Assembly: GCA_913050105.1 (NCBI GenBank)
Contig: CAJWZN010000003.1
Coordinates: 1 to 31,674, forward strand
Source of the DNA: an uncultured Synechococcus sp.
GTDB taxonomy: Bacteria; Cyanobacteriota; Cyanobacteriia; PCC-6307; Cyanobiaceae
Direction of reading: 5' to 3'
Length of the DNA: 31,674 bases
The position numbers and the translations under genes are program-made. The number at the start of each line of letters is the position of its first letter. The stretch's first letter is position 1. This document shows, piece after piece, positions 23,860 through 31,674 of the stretch. A model generated the notes under the pieces. That model did no database searches. It was not told where the DNA came from and worked only from the letters and a program-made list of their open reading frames with translations.

Positions 23860-24273
23860 TCAGTTCGCTGTCAGCGCACCAAGCAGTTGGGGCAGTCGCT
23901 CGAACAGATCGGGTTTGAGGATGTAGTCCTCGGCGCCCAGGCTGAGAGCCTGTTGACGTGTTGCCGCATCGTTGAGGGCGGTGACCACCACAACGCGATG
24001 CAACTTGCGCGACGGTATCTGCCGCAGCTCGCGCAGACAAGAGAGGCCATCCATCCCCGGCAACATCAGATCGAGAAGGATCAAATCGGTGCATAGGTTC
24101 GATGCGACCTCCAGAAAGTCTTCGGCTGAGCTGAAACTGCTGACGCGATGGCCCTCATCTTCAATCTCCTCGGCTATCAGCTGTCGAATCAATGGGTTGT
24201 CCTCCACGATGGTGATGAGCAAGCCTGGCTGTGGAGTTTCTGACGCCACATTTCCTCCACCCAAGGCCGTCAT
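23860..24273 (-). CDS. Receiver-only response regulator (CheY-like)
   Basis: The 137-residue protein is a single receiver domain with acidic pair E24-D25 (VEDNP), phosphoacceptor D68 (LLDLMLP), T98 and K120 (DYILKP). There is no output domain, so it probably works by protein contact. ATG 24273 overlaps the stop of the ABC ATPase gene by 4 nt, which fixes the start over an ATG at 24297. The context therefore couples it to an ATPase and to ndhB. The partner kinase is unknown. Confidence 0.88.
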   Translation of the reverse strand: MTALGGGNVASETPQPGLLITIVEDNPLIRQLIAEEIEDEGHRVSSFSSAEDFLEVASNLCTDLILLDLMLPGMDGLSCLRELRQIPSRKLHRVVVVTALNDAATRQQALSLGAEDYILKPDLFERLPQLLGALTAN

Positions 24274-24974
24274 CCTTCCGCTTCGCTGCGGATGCATCCA
24301 TCCTGAAATCGAACGATGCTCCGGGCTCGGGCGGCGACGTCGTCTTCGTGAGTCACCATCACCAGTGTTATGCCCTGTTGGTGCAATTCATCAAACAGTT
24401 CCAGCACCTCTGCTGTGGTGCTGGAGTCGAGGGCTCCGGTCGGCTCATCAGCCAGCAGGAGGCTGGGGCGATTGATGATCGCTCGAGCAATCGCCACCCG
24501 CTGCTGCTGGCCTCCGGACAGCTGATTTGGCCGATTTTCAAGTCGCTCCGCCAGGCCGACACGCTCCAGGGCTGCTGCTGCGCGCTCGTGTCGTTCGTCC
24601 TGTGGCACTCCGGCGTAAACCATCGGCAGCATCACGTTGTCCATGGCTGTGGCATTGGGCAAGAGGTGAAATTGCTGGAAGACAAACCCAAGCGAACGAT
24701 TGCGAACGTCCGCCAGGTCATCATCATTCAGCTTCTCAACAGCGGTTCCGTTTAGTCGATAGGTGCCAAGACTTGGTCGGTCGAGGCAACCGAGAATGTT
24801 CATTGCAGTGCTCTTTCCAGAGCCACTGGCTCCCATAACAGCCAGATAATCCCCTCGCCTGACCGTTAAATCCAGTTGGTCGAGAGCTTTCACACGCAGA
24901 TCGCCCTGTCCGTAGATCTTGCTGACCCCGATCAGCTCAGCAACCGGGGCATGAGTTGGTTCAGCCAAGGCCAC
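24270..24974 (-). CDS. ABC transporter ATP-binding protein, MacB/LolD type
   Basis: The 234-residue ATPase has Walker A GASGSGKS (48-55), Q-loop Q100 in FVFQQFHLL, signature LSGGQQQR (152-159) and Walker B LLLADEPTG (172-180). It belongs to the MacB/LolD/DevA group that drives mechanotransmission permeases or lipoprotein and peptide export. No permease gene is adjacent in this window, so it is an orphan ATPase here. The start is GTG 24974 or TTG 24968; either overlaps the ndhB stop. It is coupled downstream to the receiver gene. Confidence 0.9.
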   Translation of the reverse strand: MALAEPTHAPVAELIGVSKIYGQGDLRVKALDQLDLTVRRGDYLAVMGASGSGKSTAMNILGCLDRPSLGTYRLNGTAVEKLNDDDLADVRNRSLGFVFQQFHLLPNATAMDNVMLPMVYAGVPQDERHERAAAALERVGLAERLENRPNQLSGGQQQRVAIARAIINRPSLLLADEPTGALDSSTTAEVLELFDELHQQGITLVMVTHEDDVAARARSIVRFQDGCIRSEAEG

Positions 24975-26532
24975 GCTGTGAGGCTGCTGCAATCGCTTCC
25001 TGAAGCAGAGGGCTGGTGTTGACCGCAGTATTGGCCCACTGGAACAGCGGATTGGAAAGAATTCCACCAACTGCTGTTACAGCAACACATCCGATCAGAG
25101 CCACCCTCAGAGGTTGCATTCCCATCAGCGACCAGCGGACTTCGGGATAAGCCTTGACGATGTCTGACGCTTCCTGCGGTTCCTTCACCACCATCATCTT
25201 GATCACAGAGATGTAGTAGTAAATCGAGACCACTGAGGTGATCAAACCCACGATCACTAACAGATATTGCTGGTCGGCCCAACCTGCAAAGAAGAGATAA
25301 ATCTTGCCGAAGAATCCCAGCATCGGAGGAATCCCTCCAAGGGACAACAGGCAGAGACTGAGGCCGAGAGTGATCAGAGGATCTTTCTGATAAAGACCGG
25401 CGTAGTCGGAGATTCGATCACTGCCAGTACGAATTGAGAACAGGATGATGCAGGCAAAAGCCCCCAAATTCATGAAGAGGTAGGCCGCCATGTAGAGGAC
25501 CATGGCAGCGAAGCCATCCTCTGTGCCGCAGACCAGTCCGATCATGACGAATCCGGCCTGACCGATGGAGCTGTAAGCCAGCATCCGTTTCATCGAGGTC
25601 TGGGCCAGTGCCACCACATTCCCAAGGGTCATGCTCAACACCGCGAGAACGGTGAAGAGAAGCTTCCACTGACCATCGAAGGCACCGAAACAACCCACCA
25701 AAATTCGAAGGGCGAGTGCAAATCCTGCGGTTTTCGAACCCACCGAAAGGAAGGCAACCACCGGCGTTGGAGACCCTTCGTAAACGTCTGGAGTCCACTG
25801 ATGAAAGGGAACTGCTGCGATCTTGAATGCAACGGTTGCCAACACGAAAACAAGTGCCAGGGCTGCCACCGGGGTGGTGCTGGTCTGTAATGCAACGCCG
25901 ATGGTCTCAAGGCTGGTGCTTCCACTCAGGCCGTAAAGCAGAGACGCTCCGTAGAGAAAGACCGCTGCCGCTGCTGAACCAACGAGCAGGTATTTCAGAG
26001 CCGCTTCGGAGCTCCGGGCATCGCGCTTCATGTAGCCCGACAGCAAATAGCTCGCCACCGAAAGCGTTTCAAGCGAAATGAACACGCTCACAAGGTCTGT
26101 GGCGCCGCAAAGCAGCATGGCGCCAAGGGTTGCAGCCAAGAGGATGGCTGCGTATTCGCCAACTGGTGTGCCGCTCTGCTCGGCATATCTCCAACTGATC
26201 AACAACGACAGCAGCGTCGAGAGGGCGATCACGGAACGGAAGGCAATCGCCAGGTTGTCCGCCAGGAAAGCCCCGAGGAACGATGGCTCCAGGGGCGCAT
26301 TCCACTGAAGAGCCAGAAGGAGCAAGGCCCCTCCCAAGCCGAGATAACAGATCGGTGGAACCCAACGGGCTGCGACCTCCTCTCCTGCGAGATCCACCAG
26401 AAGGGTGGCGATCATCGCCAGTAGTACAGCCGCTTCCGGAAGAACCGCTGTGGCGTTCAGGGACAGGTTGAGCAGCTCACCGGGAGCGGCCATGGCCTGG
26501 GTGGCAAGAAAAAGAGCACCCATCTCGGGCAT
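24961..26532 (-). CDS. ndhB: NAD(P)H-quinone oxidoreductase subunit 2 (NdhB)
   Basis: NdhB is a proton-pumping antiporter-like subunit of the NDH-1 complex, which passes electrons from ferredoxin to plastoquinone in cyclic flow and respiration in thylakoids. The 523-residue product has about 14 hydrophobic helices with family landmarks VSVFISLETLSVASYLLSGY, FKIAAVPFHQWTPDVYEGSP and LLSLGGIPPMLGFFGK, including charged residues buried in helices. The length matches cyanobacterial NdhB. An in-frame ATG three codons later is also possible. The start lies 112 bp from the divergent topA. The stop overlaps the ABC ATPase start. Confidence 0.97.
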   Translation of the reverse strand: MPEMGALFLATQAMAAPGELLNLSLNATAVLPEAAVLLAMIATLLVDLAGEEVAARWVPPICYLGLGGALLLLALQWNAPLEPSFLGAFLADNLAIAFRSVIALSTLLSLLISWRYAEQSGTPVGEYAAILLAATLGAMLLCGATDLVSVFISLETLSVASYLLSGYMKRDARSSEAALKYLLVGSAAAAVFLYGASLLYGLSGSTSLETIGVALQTSTTPVAALALVFVLATVAFKIAAVPFHQWTPDVYEGSPTPVVAFLSVGSKTAGFALALRILVGCFGAFDGQWKLLFTVLAVLSMTLGNVVALAQTSMKRMLAYSSIGQAGFVMIGLVCGTEDGFAAMVLYMAAYLFMNLGAFACIILFSIRTGSDRISDYAGLYQKDPLITLGLSLCLLSLGGIPPMLGFFGKIYLFFAGWADQQYLLVIVGLITSVVSIYYYISVIKMMVVKEPQEASDIVKAYPEVRWSLMGMQPLRVALIGCVAVTAVGGILSNPLFQWANTAVNTSPLLQEAIAAASQRGLG

Positions 26533-26644
26533 GGCGGCCAGAATCCATTGCAGTCAGACGACTGTAGCGGCGCCACCCAACCGCTCCTGGGATGCAGGTT
26601 GCATGGCGGTGCGATAAAGAAGGTGAACGGTTCATGGCCCGCCT

Positions 26645-29344
26645 GTGGCGCACACCCTCGTCATCGTTGAAAGCCCCACGAAGGCCCGCACCATTCGCGG
26701 CTTTCTGCCGAAGGAATTCAAGGTCGAGGCGTCCATGGGCCACGTACGCGACCTGCCCAACAACGCCAGCGAGATTCCGGCTTCGGCCAAAGGCCAGAAA
26801 TGGGCCAACCTCGGTGTCAACACCGAATCCAACTTCGAGCCCCTGTATGTGGTGCCGAAGGACAAGAAAAAAACGGTGCGCGAGCTCAAAGATGCGCTGA
26901 AAGGTGCAGAACAGCTCCTGCTCGCGACGGACGAAGACCGCGAGGGAGAAAGCATCAGCTGGCACCTACTCCAGTTGTTGGCACCCAAGGTGCCGGTGAA
27001 GCGAATGGTGTTTCACGAGATCACCAAAGAAGCCATCGGCAAGGCTCTGGATCAAACCCGTGACCTCGACATGGAACTCGTCCATGCTCAGGAAACCAGG
27101 CGGATTCTCGATCGTCTGGTCGGTTACACCCTCTCGCCACTGCTTTGGAAAAAAGTGGCCTGGGGGTTGTCGGCGGGGCGTGTGCAGTCAGTTGCCGTCC
27201 GCCTGCTTGTGCTGCGAGAGCGGGCCAGGCGTGCGTTCCGAAGTGGCAGTTACTGGGACCTCAAGGCTCAGCTCGATCAAGCGGGCCATGCCTTCGACGC
27301 CAAACTCACCCATGTCGCCGGCAAGCGCATCGCAAGCGGCAACGATTTTGACGAGAGCACCGGTGGTCTCAAAGCCGGCAGCGATGTGCGCCTTCTCAGT
27401 GAAGAGGAAGCTCGGACCTTGGCGCAGAGCGTGCAGTCCACTGCCTGGTCTGTGGATGCGGTGGAGGAAAAACCAACGGTTCGAAGGCCTGTTCCCCCTT
27501 TCACCACCAGCACCCTGCAGCAGGAGGCCAATCGCAAGTTGCGGCTCTCGGCTCGGGAAACCATGCGCTGCGCCCAGGGTTTGTACGAGCGAGGGTTCAT
27601 CACGTACATGCGAACCGACTCAGTACACCTGTCGGATCAAGCGATCAGCGCATCCCGAAGTTGTGTTGAGAACCTGTACGGCAAGGAGTACCTGAGCAAA
27701 GGACCGCGTCAGTTCAGCACCAAGGCACGCAATGCCCAGGAGGCTCATGAGGCGATCCGTCCTGCCGGTGAAAGCTTCAGGACTCCTGGTGATACAGCTT
27801 TGGACGGCAGGGATCTGGCGGTCTATGAGCTGATCTGGAAGCGCACGGTGGCCAGCCAGATGGCTGAAGCACGGCTCACGATGTTGGCCGTCGACCTCAG
27901 TTCCGGTGAGGCCCGCTTCCGATCCAGCGGCAAGCGCATCGACTTTCCCGGCTTCTTCCGGGCTTACGTGGAAGGAAGTGACGATCCCGACGCAGCGCTT
28001 GAGGGGCAGGAGGTCCTGCTGCCTTCCCTGGTCGTCGGTGATTCGCCGAAACCCAAACAGGTGGAGCCTCTGGGTCATCAGACCCAGCCACCCGCCCGCT
28101 TCAGTGAGGCATCACTGGTGAAGATGCTTGAGAAGGAAGGGATCGGTCGTCCTTCCACCTATGCCTCGATCATTGGCACGATTGTGGATCGGGGTTACTC
28201 AACGCTTCAGGGGAACGCTCTCACCCCCAGCTTCACCGCCTTCGCGGTGACGGCTCTGCTGGAGGAGCATTTTCCCGAACTGGTGGATACGAGCTTCACG
28301 GCTCGGATGGAAAACACCCTCGATGAGATCTCCCACGGGCAGGTGGAATGGCTCCCCTACCTCGAAGGCTTCTTCAAGGGTGATCAGGGGTTGGAGACCC
28401 AGGTTCAGCAGCGAGAGGGGGATATCGACCCTGGGGCCTCTCGCACCGTGGACCTTGAGGGGTTGTCTTGCGTTGTGCGCATTGGCCGCTTCGGTGCCTA
28501 TCTGGAGTCGAAGCGTGTCAGCGAAGACGGCGAGGAGGAGTTGATCAAAGCCACCCTTCCTCGGGAAATCACCCCTGCGGATTTAGATGAGGAGCAGGCG
28601 GAGTTAATCCTCAAGCAGAAGGCTGATGGCCCCGAGGCTCTTGGAGAGGATCCGGAAACCGGGGACCTCGTTTACATGCTGTTTGGTCAGTACGGACCGT
28701 ACGTTCAGCGTGGCCAAGTCAGTGATGAGAACCCGAAACCCAAGCGGGCCTCCTTGCCCAAGGGCCAGAAGCCTGAGGATCTGACCCTTGACGATGCCCT
28801 TGGCCTGTTGCGCTTGCCCAGGTTGCTCGGTGAGCATCCCGATGGAGGCCGTGTGCAGGCCGGTCTCGGCCGTTTCGGGCCTTATGTGGTGTGGGACAAA
28901 GCAAAGGGGGAGAAGGATTACCGCTCCCTCAAGGGCGAAGACGATGTTCTGGCTGTGGGATTGAGCCGAGCCGTTGAGTTGCTGGCGATGCCCAAGCGTG
29001 GGCGAGGTGGACGCACTGCCCTCAAGGATCTCGGTACACCCGAGGGCAGTGAGGAAACCATTCAGGTGTACGACGGCCCCTATGGCCTTTATGTCAAGCA
29101 GGGCAAGGTCAACGCTTCCCTGCCGGAAGGCAAGAAGGCAGATGAGGTGACGCTTGAGGAGGCGGTGGAACTTCTTGCTGCCAAGGCTTCTGCCAAAAAG
29201 AGCAGTCGCAAGTCCACTGCAAAGAAACCAGCCGCCAAAAAGGCAGCAGCCAAGAAGCCGGCAGCCAAGAAAACCCCTGCCACCACGAAAACAGGGCGGC
29301 TTCGGGCGAGTGCCGTGCGGGTCATCAAACCCGCCGACAACTGA
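26645..29344 (+). CDS. topA: DNA topoisomerase I
   Basis: TopA relaxes negative supercoils by single-strand passage. The 899-residue product begins with the Toprim domain (VIVESPTKARTIRGF, then TDEDREGESISWHL). It carries the nicking tyrosine in RGFITYMRTDS (Y321, equivalent to Y319 of E. coli) and GIGRPSTYASIIGTI. The C-terminal half contains repeated Toprim_Crpt-type modules (about 600-840, with GRFGAYLE, GQYGPYVQ, GRFGPYVV and GPYGLYVK). There are no four-Cys zinc fingers. The last ~50 residues are a Lys/Ala-rich tail (KKPAAKKAAAKK) likely to bind DNA. The start is GTG 26645. The stop overlaps the lipoprotein ATG by one base. Confidence 0.97.
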   Translation: MAHTLVIVESPTKARTIRGFLPKEFKVEASMGHVRDLPNNASEIPASAKGQKWANLGVNTESNFEPLYVVPKDKKKTVRELKDALKGAEQLLLATDEDREGESISWHLLQLLAPKVPVKRMVFHEITKEAIGKALDQTRDLDMELVHAQETRRILDRLVGYTLSPLLWKKVAWGLSAGRVQSVAVRLLVLRERARRAFRSGSYWDLKAQLDQAGHAFDAKLTHVAGKRIASGNDFDESTGGLKAGSDVRLLSEEEARTLAQSVQSTAWSVDAVEEKPTVRRPVPPFTTSTLQQEANRKLRLSARETMRCAQGLYERGFITYMRTDSVHLSDQAISASRSCVENLYGKEYLSKGPRQFSTKARNAQEAHEAIRPAGESFRTPGDTALDGRDLAVYELIWKRTVASQMAEARLTMLAVDLSSGEARFRSSGKRIDFPGFFRAYVEGSDDPDAALEGQEVLLPSLVVGDSPKPKQVEPLGHQTQPPARFSEASLVKMLEKEGIGRPSTYASIIGTIVDRGYSTLQGNALTPSFTAFAVTALLEEHFPELVDTSFTARMENTLDEISHGQVEWLPYLEGFFKGDQGLETQVQQREGDIDPGASRTVDLEGLSCVVRIGRFGAYLESKRVSEDGEEELIKATLPREITPADLDEEQAELILKQKADGPEALGEDPETGDLVYMLFGQYGPYVQRGQVSDENPKPKRASLPKGQKPEDLTLDDALGLLRLPRLLGEHPDGGRVQAGLGRFGPYVVWDKAKGEKDYRSLKGEDDVLAVGLSRAVELLAMPKRGRGGRTALKDLGTPEGSEETIQVYDGPYGLYVKQGKVNASLPEGKKADEVTLEEAVELLAAKASAKKSSRKSTAKKPAAKKAAAKKPAAKKTPATTKTGRLRASAVRVIKPADN

Positions 29345-29790
29345 TGCGTCGCTGGGTGTGGCTTCTGCCCCTCGTTTTTTTGCAGGCCTGCGCGGGAACC
29401 CCGCTGGCGGAGCAGCTTGAACAGAGCTTCACCCCGCTGGATGGTGAGCCTCAGCCCGAGTCCGTTCCTTCCTTGTCTAACCAACCGGACACGGCTGTTC
29501 CAGCGTTCCAGTCGGCTCCAGCCGATGAGCCTGTTGAGTCGTCAAGGCGTGATTCAGAACAGGAGGATGCAAATCTCGTTGTGGAGGCCCAACCTCCGGA
29601 ATCCTTGCCTCCGGAATCCATGCCCTCGCAACCCGTGCGTCCCGTACCGCGCCAACCCCTGGCTCCGTATCGCATCACCATTCGGCTGGCTGGCGCTGAT
29701 CCGGCGGCCCCGGCAGAGGCTGTCACTCAGGCGTTGAGGTCGTCTGCTGTTGATTTCATGGTGGAGCGGATTGAACGTGTGGTGCCATGA
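29344..29790 (+). CDS. Predicted lipoprotein, proline-rich
   Basis: The 148-residue product begins MRRWVWLLPLVFLQAC, a lipoprotein signal with lipobox LQAC (C16). The middle (about 30-110) is Pro/Glu/Ser-rich and low-complexity, with PPESLP/PPESMP repeats. The C-terminal ~40 residues look folded (YRITIRLAGADPAAPAEAVT). I do not recognise a family. It overlaps topA by one base and the DUF2232 gene by 4 nt, so it is probably expressed with both. Envelope anchoring is inferred from the lipobox only. Confidence 0.8.
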   Translation: MRRWVWLLPLVFLQACAGTPLAEQLEQSFTPLDGEPQPESVPSLSNQPDTAVPAFQSAPADEPVESSRRDSEQEDANLVVEAQPPESLPPESMPSQPVRPVPRQPLAPYRITIRLAGADPAAPAEAVTQALRSSAVDFMVERIERVVP

Positions 29791-30440
29791 GGGGTGAGCC
29801 GCCTGCACTCAGTCGTCGTGAGGCCATTCGCCTGGTGGAGGGGGCTTATCTGGCGGCTACCACTGGTTTGATCTGGCTGGCTCTTTATTACCTGCCGGTG
29901 GGTGGTGCCCTCTTTCGATTGGCGCTGCCACTTCCACTTGCCCTGCTGCAGCTGCGCCGTGGCGGTCGCTCCGGTGCTGAAGGACTGTTGCTGTCGGTGC
30001 TGCTGATGACGGCCTTGATGGGTCCGGTGCGTGGGCCGTTGCTGCTTTTTCCCTACGGAATCCTCGCGATGTGGCTCGGTTGGTGCTGGGGCAGAGGTGT
30101 CAGCTGGTGGTTGAGCTGGTCGGTCGGAGTGGTGCTGGGGACTCTGGGTTTCTTGATGCGCGTCTTGGTGCTTTCTTTGCTTGTCGGAGAGAACCTCTGG
30201 GTGGTGATTACCCGAGCGGGCGCAGGGATGTTGGAGCGGATGATCACTCTCCTGCATCTGCCCATCTCTGCAGATCTCGCCAGCGTGCAGTTGATGGCGT
30301 TGGTTCTGGTCGTGCTTCAGGAAGTGATCTACGTGTTGTCTTTGCACGCGTTGGCGTTCTGGATTTTTCCGCGTCTGCGCTCGTCGATTCCCGGGCCACC
30401 GCGCTTGCTGCATGGACTTGTCGCCCTCGATCCCCTCTGA
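29787..30440 (+). CDS. DUF2232 membrane protein
   Basis: The 217-residue protein has about five to six hydrophobic helices (for example GAYLAATTGLIWLALYYLPV, LLLSVLLMTALMGPVRGP and WLSWSVGVVLGTLGFLMRVL). The pattern fits DUF2232, a cyanobacterial and firmicute membrane family of unknown function. It overlaps the lipoprotein stop by 4 nt and the CobT-like start by about 29 nt, suggesting a single translational unit. Confidence 0.85.
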   Translation: MRGEPPALSRREAIRLVEGAYLAATTGLIWLALYYLPVGGALFRLALPLPLALLQLRRGGRSGAEGLLLSVLLMTALMGPVRGPLLLFPYGILAMWLGWCWGRGVSWWLSWSVGVVLGTLGFLMRVLVLSLLVGENLWVVITRAGAGMLERMITLLHLPISADLASVQLMALVLVVLQEVIYVLSLHALAFWIFPRLRSSIPGPPRLLHGLVALDPL

Positions 30441-31587
30441 ACCCCGCACCCTCCCGGAGGGATGTCAGACCCTCGGTCGCTCGTGTGAAGAAGCTCTGTT
30501 GGAGCAGCGCCTGTCTCCCTGGCGTCGTTCCGATCACGTGTCGAATCTGCTGGTGCTTTTGGCAGCGACACGCACCGCTGAGCATCCCGGTATTTCCGCG
30601 GCGGGCGCTACGGCGGAATCCCGGCGTTTCACTGCACTCGCCGATGCTGAGTTGCTGCTTGAGGGCCCCAGTGGAAAACGGCGCTGGCCGCTGCCACCTC
30701 TGCCTGCGGGGGTCTCTCCTGCCCTGCTGAGCCATGTGGCACTCAACCATCTGCCCCTGTCACCGCTTCTGGCCGCGATCGGGCTGGAACACCCAGCACC
30801 GTTTCCCCATCTGCGCCTCGAATCCGGTCGCTGGGGCCCGGCTGACTGCTTGTCCGGTGGGCGGGCCATGCCCCAGGCACGTGTTGAGAGGCTCTGGCGT
30901 CAGGGTATGCATCTCGGCAACAGGCTTCGGGGGCCTGTGCTGCTCACGGAGTGTGTGCCGGGAGGAACCACCACCGCACAGGCTGTTTTGTCGGCACTGG
31001 GGGTTCCCGTGGGCTCGTTGATCAGCGGCAGTGCCCAACAGCCGCCGCAAAGGCTGAAGCGGATGCTCGTGGATCAGGGATTGCAGGGGGCTTCCCTGCC
31101 GGACCGGCCGTCACCCACTGCTGTGCTGGCGGCGGTCGGTGATCCGTTTCAAGCTGTTGCCGCGGGGTTTCTGGTGGCTGCCAGGCAACCGGTGCTGCTG
31201 GGGGGAGGAAGTCAGATGGTGGCGGTTCTGGGCCTTGCGCTCTCGGCCTTGAACAGATCGGAGCGTTACGCCCTCAGTGATCGCACCCTGCTTGGCACCA
31301 CGGCCTGGCTTGCGCAAGAGAGGCTCGGAGCTGAGCGTCAGCCCTCCCTGGGCATCCTTCTCGACCGAGTCGGCCAGCATTTCGATGTTTCCCTGACTGG
31401 TCTGGCCAGCGGTATTCGTTTCCACAACAGCCGGGTTTCGGCGCTGCGGGATTACGAGCGCGGCTTTGTTAAGGAGGGAGTGGGGGCCGGGGCGCTCTTG
31501 TTGCTGGCCCAGCTGCAGGGCCACACTTCACCGGCGTTGGTGGAGGCGTGTGAGTTGGCGGTGGATCAGCTGCGGGCGTCCTCTTAA
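30412..31587 (+). CDS. CobT-like nicotinate-nucleotide phosphoribosyltransferase (TIGR00303 family)
   Basis: The 391-residue protein has GISAAGATAES (60-70), FTALADAELLLEG (73-85), ECVPGGTTTAQAVL (180-193) and a glycine-rich VLLGGGSQMVAVL near residue 270. These match a cyanobacterial and archaeal CobT-like family related to the enzyme that activates the lower ligand base for cobamide assembly. Marine Synechococcus make pseudocobalamin with adenine as lower base, so an adenine-type substrate is possible; that is inference. It overlaps DUF2232 by 29 nt. A later start is possible. Confidence 0.82.
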   Translation: MDLSPSIPSEPRTLPEGCQTLGRSCEEALLEQRLSPWRRSDHVSNLLVLLAATRTAEHPGISAAGATAESRRFTALADAELLLEGPSGKRRWPLPPLPAGVSPALLSHVALNHLPLSPLLAAIGLEHPAPFPHLRLESGRWGPADCLSGGRAMPQARVERLWRQGMHLGNRLRGPVLLTECVPGGTTTAQAVLSALGVPVGSLISGSAQQPPQRLKRMLVDQGLQGASLPDRPSPTAVLAAVGDPFQAVAAGFLVAARQPVLLGGGSQMVAVLGLALSALNRSERYALSDRTLLGTTAWLAQERLGAERQPSLGILLDRVGQHFDVSLTGLASGIRFHNSRVSALRDYERGFVKEGVGAGALLLLAQLQGHTSPALVEACELAVDQLRASS

Positions 31588-31599
31588 CGTCGAATCGAC

Positions 31600-31674
31600 A
31601 TGCATGTGGGGTTCATGGATTCCCTGAGCCGGCGGCATCTGCTGCAGCTGGGTGCGGGAACCTGCCTGACCCTG
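31600..31674 (+). CDS. Start of a Tat-exported protein, cut by window edge
   Basis: An open frame from ATG 31600 (or ATG 31615) runs to the right edge. It encodes DSLSRRHLLQLGAGTCLTL, which has a twin-arginine motif (SRRHLL) followed by a hydrophobic stretch, the pattern of a Tat signal for export of folded proteins. It starts 12 bp after the CobT-like stop on the same strand. The mature protein lies outside the window, so no function can be given. Confidence 0.6.
   Translation, partial: MHVGFMDSLSRRHLLQLGAGTCLTL

Noticed and set aside
23735..23926. Possible 63-residue rightward gene in the gap between the two response regulators
   Set aside because: It has no ribosome binding site or recognisable pattern and overlaps the end of the receiver gene antisense.
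29170..29340. Lys/Ala repeats at the topA end as a frameshift or foreign insertion
   Set aside because: The frame is continuous to a proper stop and basic tails are common in TopA of GC-rich bacteria.
1..31674. CRISPR arrays, insertion sequences, rRNA genes and HIP1 (GCGATCGC) repeats
   Set aside because: Reading through the window I saw no spaced direct repeats, transposase genes or rRNA, and only near-matches to HIP1; a computed motif count would settle the last point.

Overview
The window reads as chromosome of a marine picocyanobacterium, most likely Synechococcus (subcluster 5.1) or a close relative. The pointers are cyanobacterial gene types (ndhB, vipp1, a ycf46-type ATPase, DUF2808, DUF2232), a YidC of cyanobacterial architecture, dense packing with many 4-nt ATGA overlaps, and moderately high GC. 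Species-level placement is not possible from sequence reading alone.

Layout. Bases 1-651 look like the edge of a mobile island: the N-terminal part of a probable tyrosine recombinase reads leftward out of the window, next to an intact tRNA-Arg(UCU). Bases 726-8849 hold a conserved HTH/acidic protein, rsmI with a small membrane protein, cysQ, and a leftward block serS-rseP-rpsN-pnp. Bases 8688-13102 hold the leftward rpmH-rnpA-PH protein-yidC-DUF177-ycf46 ribosome/membrane-biogenesis operon and an overlooked 53-codon membrane ORF. Bases 13149-14984 hold a secreted DUF2808 protein, aroH and sppA. Bases 15038-18900 run rightward with an EamA transporter, a GT4 glycosyltransferase and an ArnT-like membrane glycosyltransferase. 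Bases 18902-22961 hold a DciA-like protein with a C-terminal zinc ribbon, divergent vipp1, then aminotransferase, birA and an M23 peptidase. Bases 22974-26532 run leftward with ndhB, an ABC ATPase and a receiver-only regulator in an overlapping series, then an OmpR-type regulator. Bases 26645-31674 hold topA, a lipoprotein, DUF2232, a CobT-like gene and the start of a Tat-exported protein.

How they fit together. Most of the window is core housekeeping: translation (serS, rpsN, rpmH, tRNA, rsmI), RNA processing (pnp, rnpA), membrane biogenesis and quality control (yidC, rseP, sppA, vipp1), DNA topology and replication (topA, dciA-like) and photosynthetic electron flow (ndhB). Stretches without an assigned gene are short; the longest is the integrase-tRNA-HTH junction at 430-725. 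I saw no CRISPR array, insertion sequence, rRNA gene or large repeat. I found no clearly new multi-gene system. The best leads are the island edge with its nested operator-like dyads, the ndhB-ATPase-receiver cassette, the zinc-ribbon DciA, the AroH active-site substitution and the small membrane ORF at 8688-8849.
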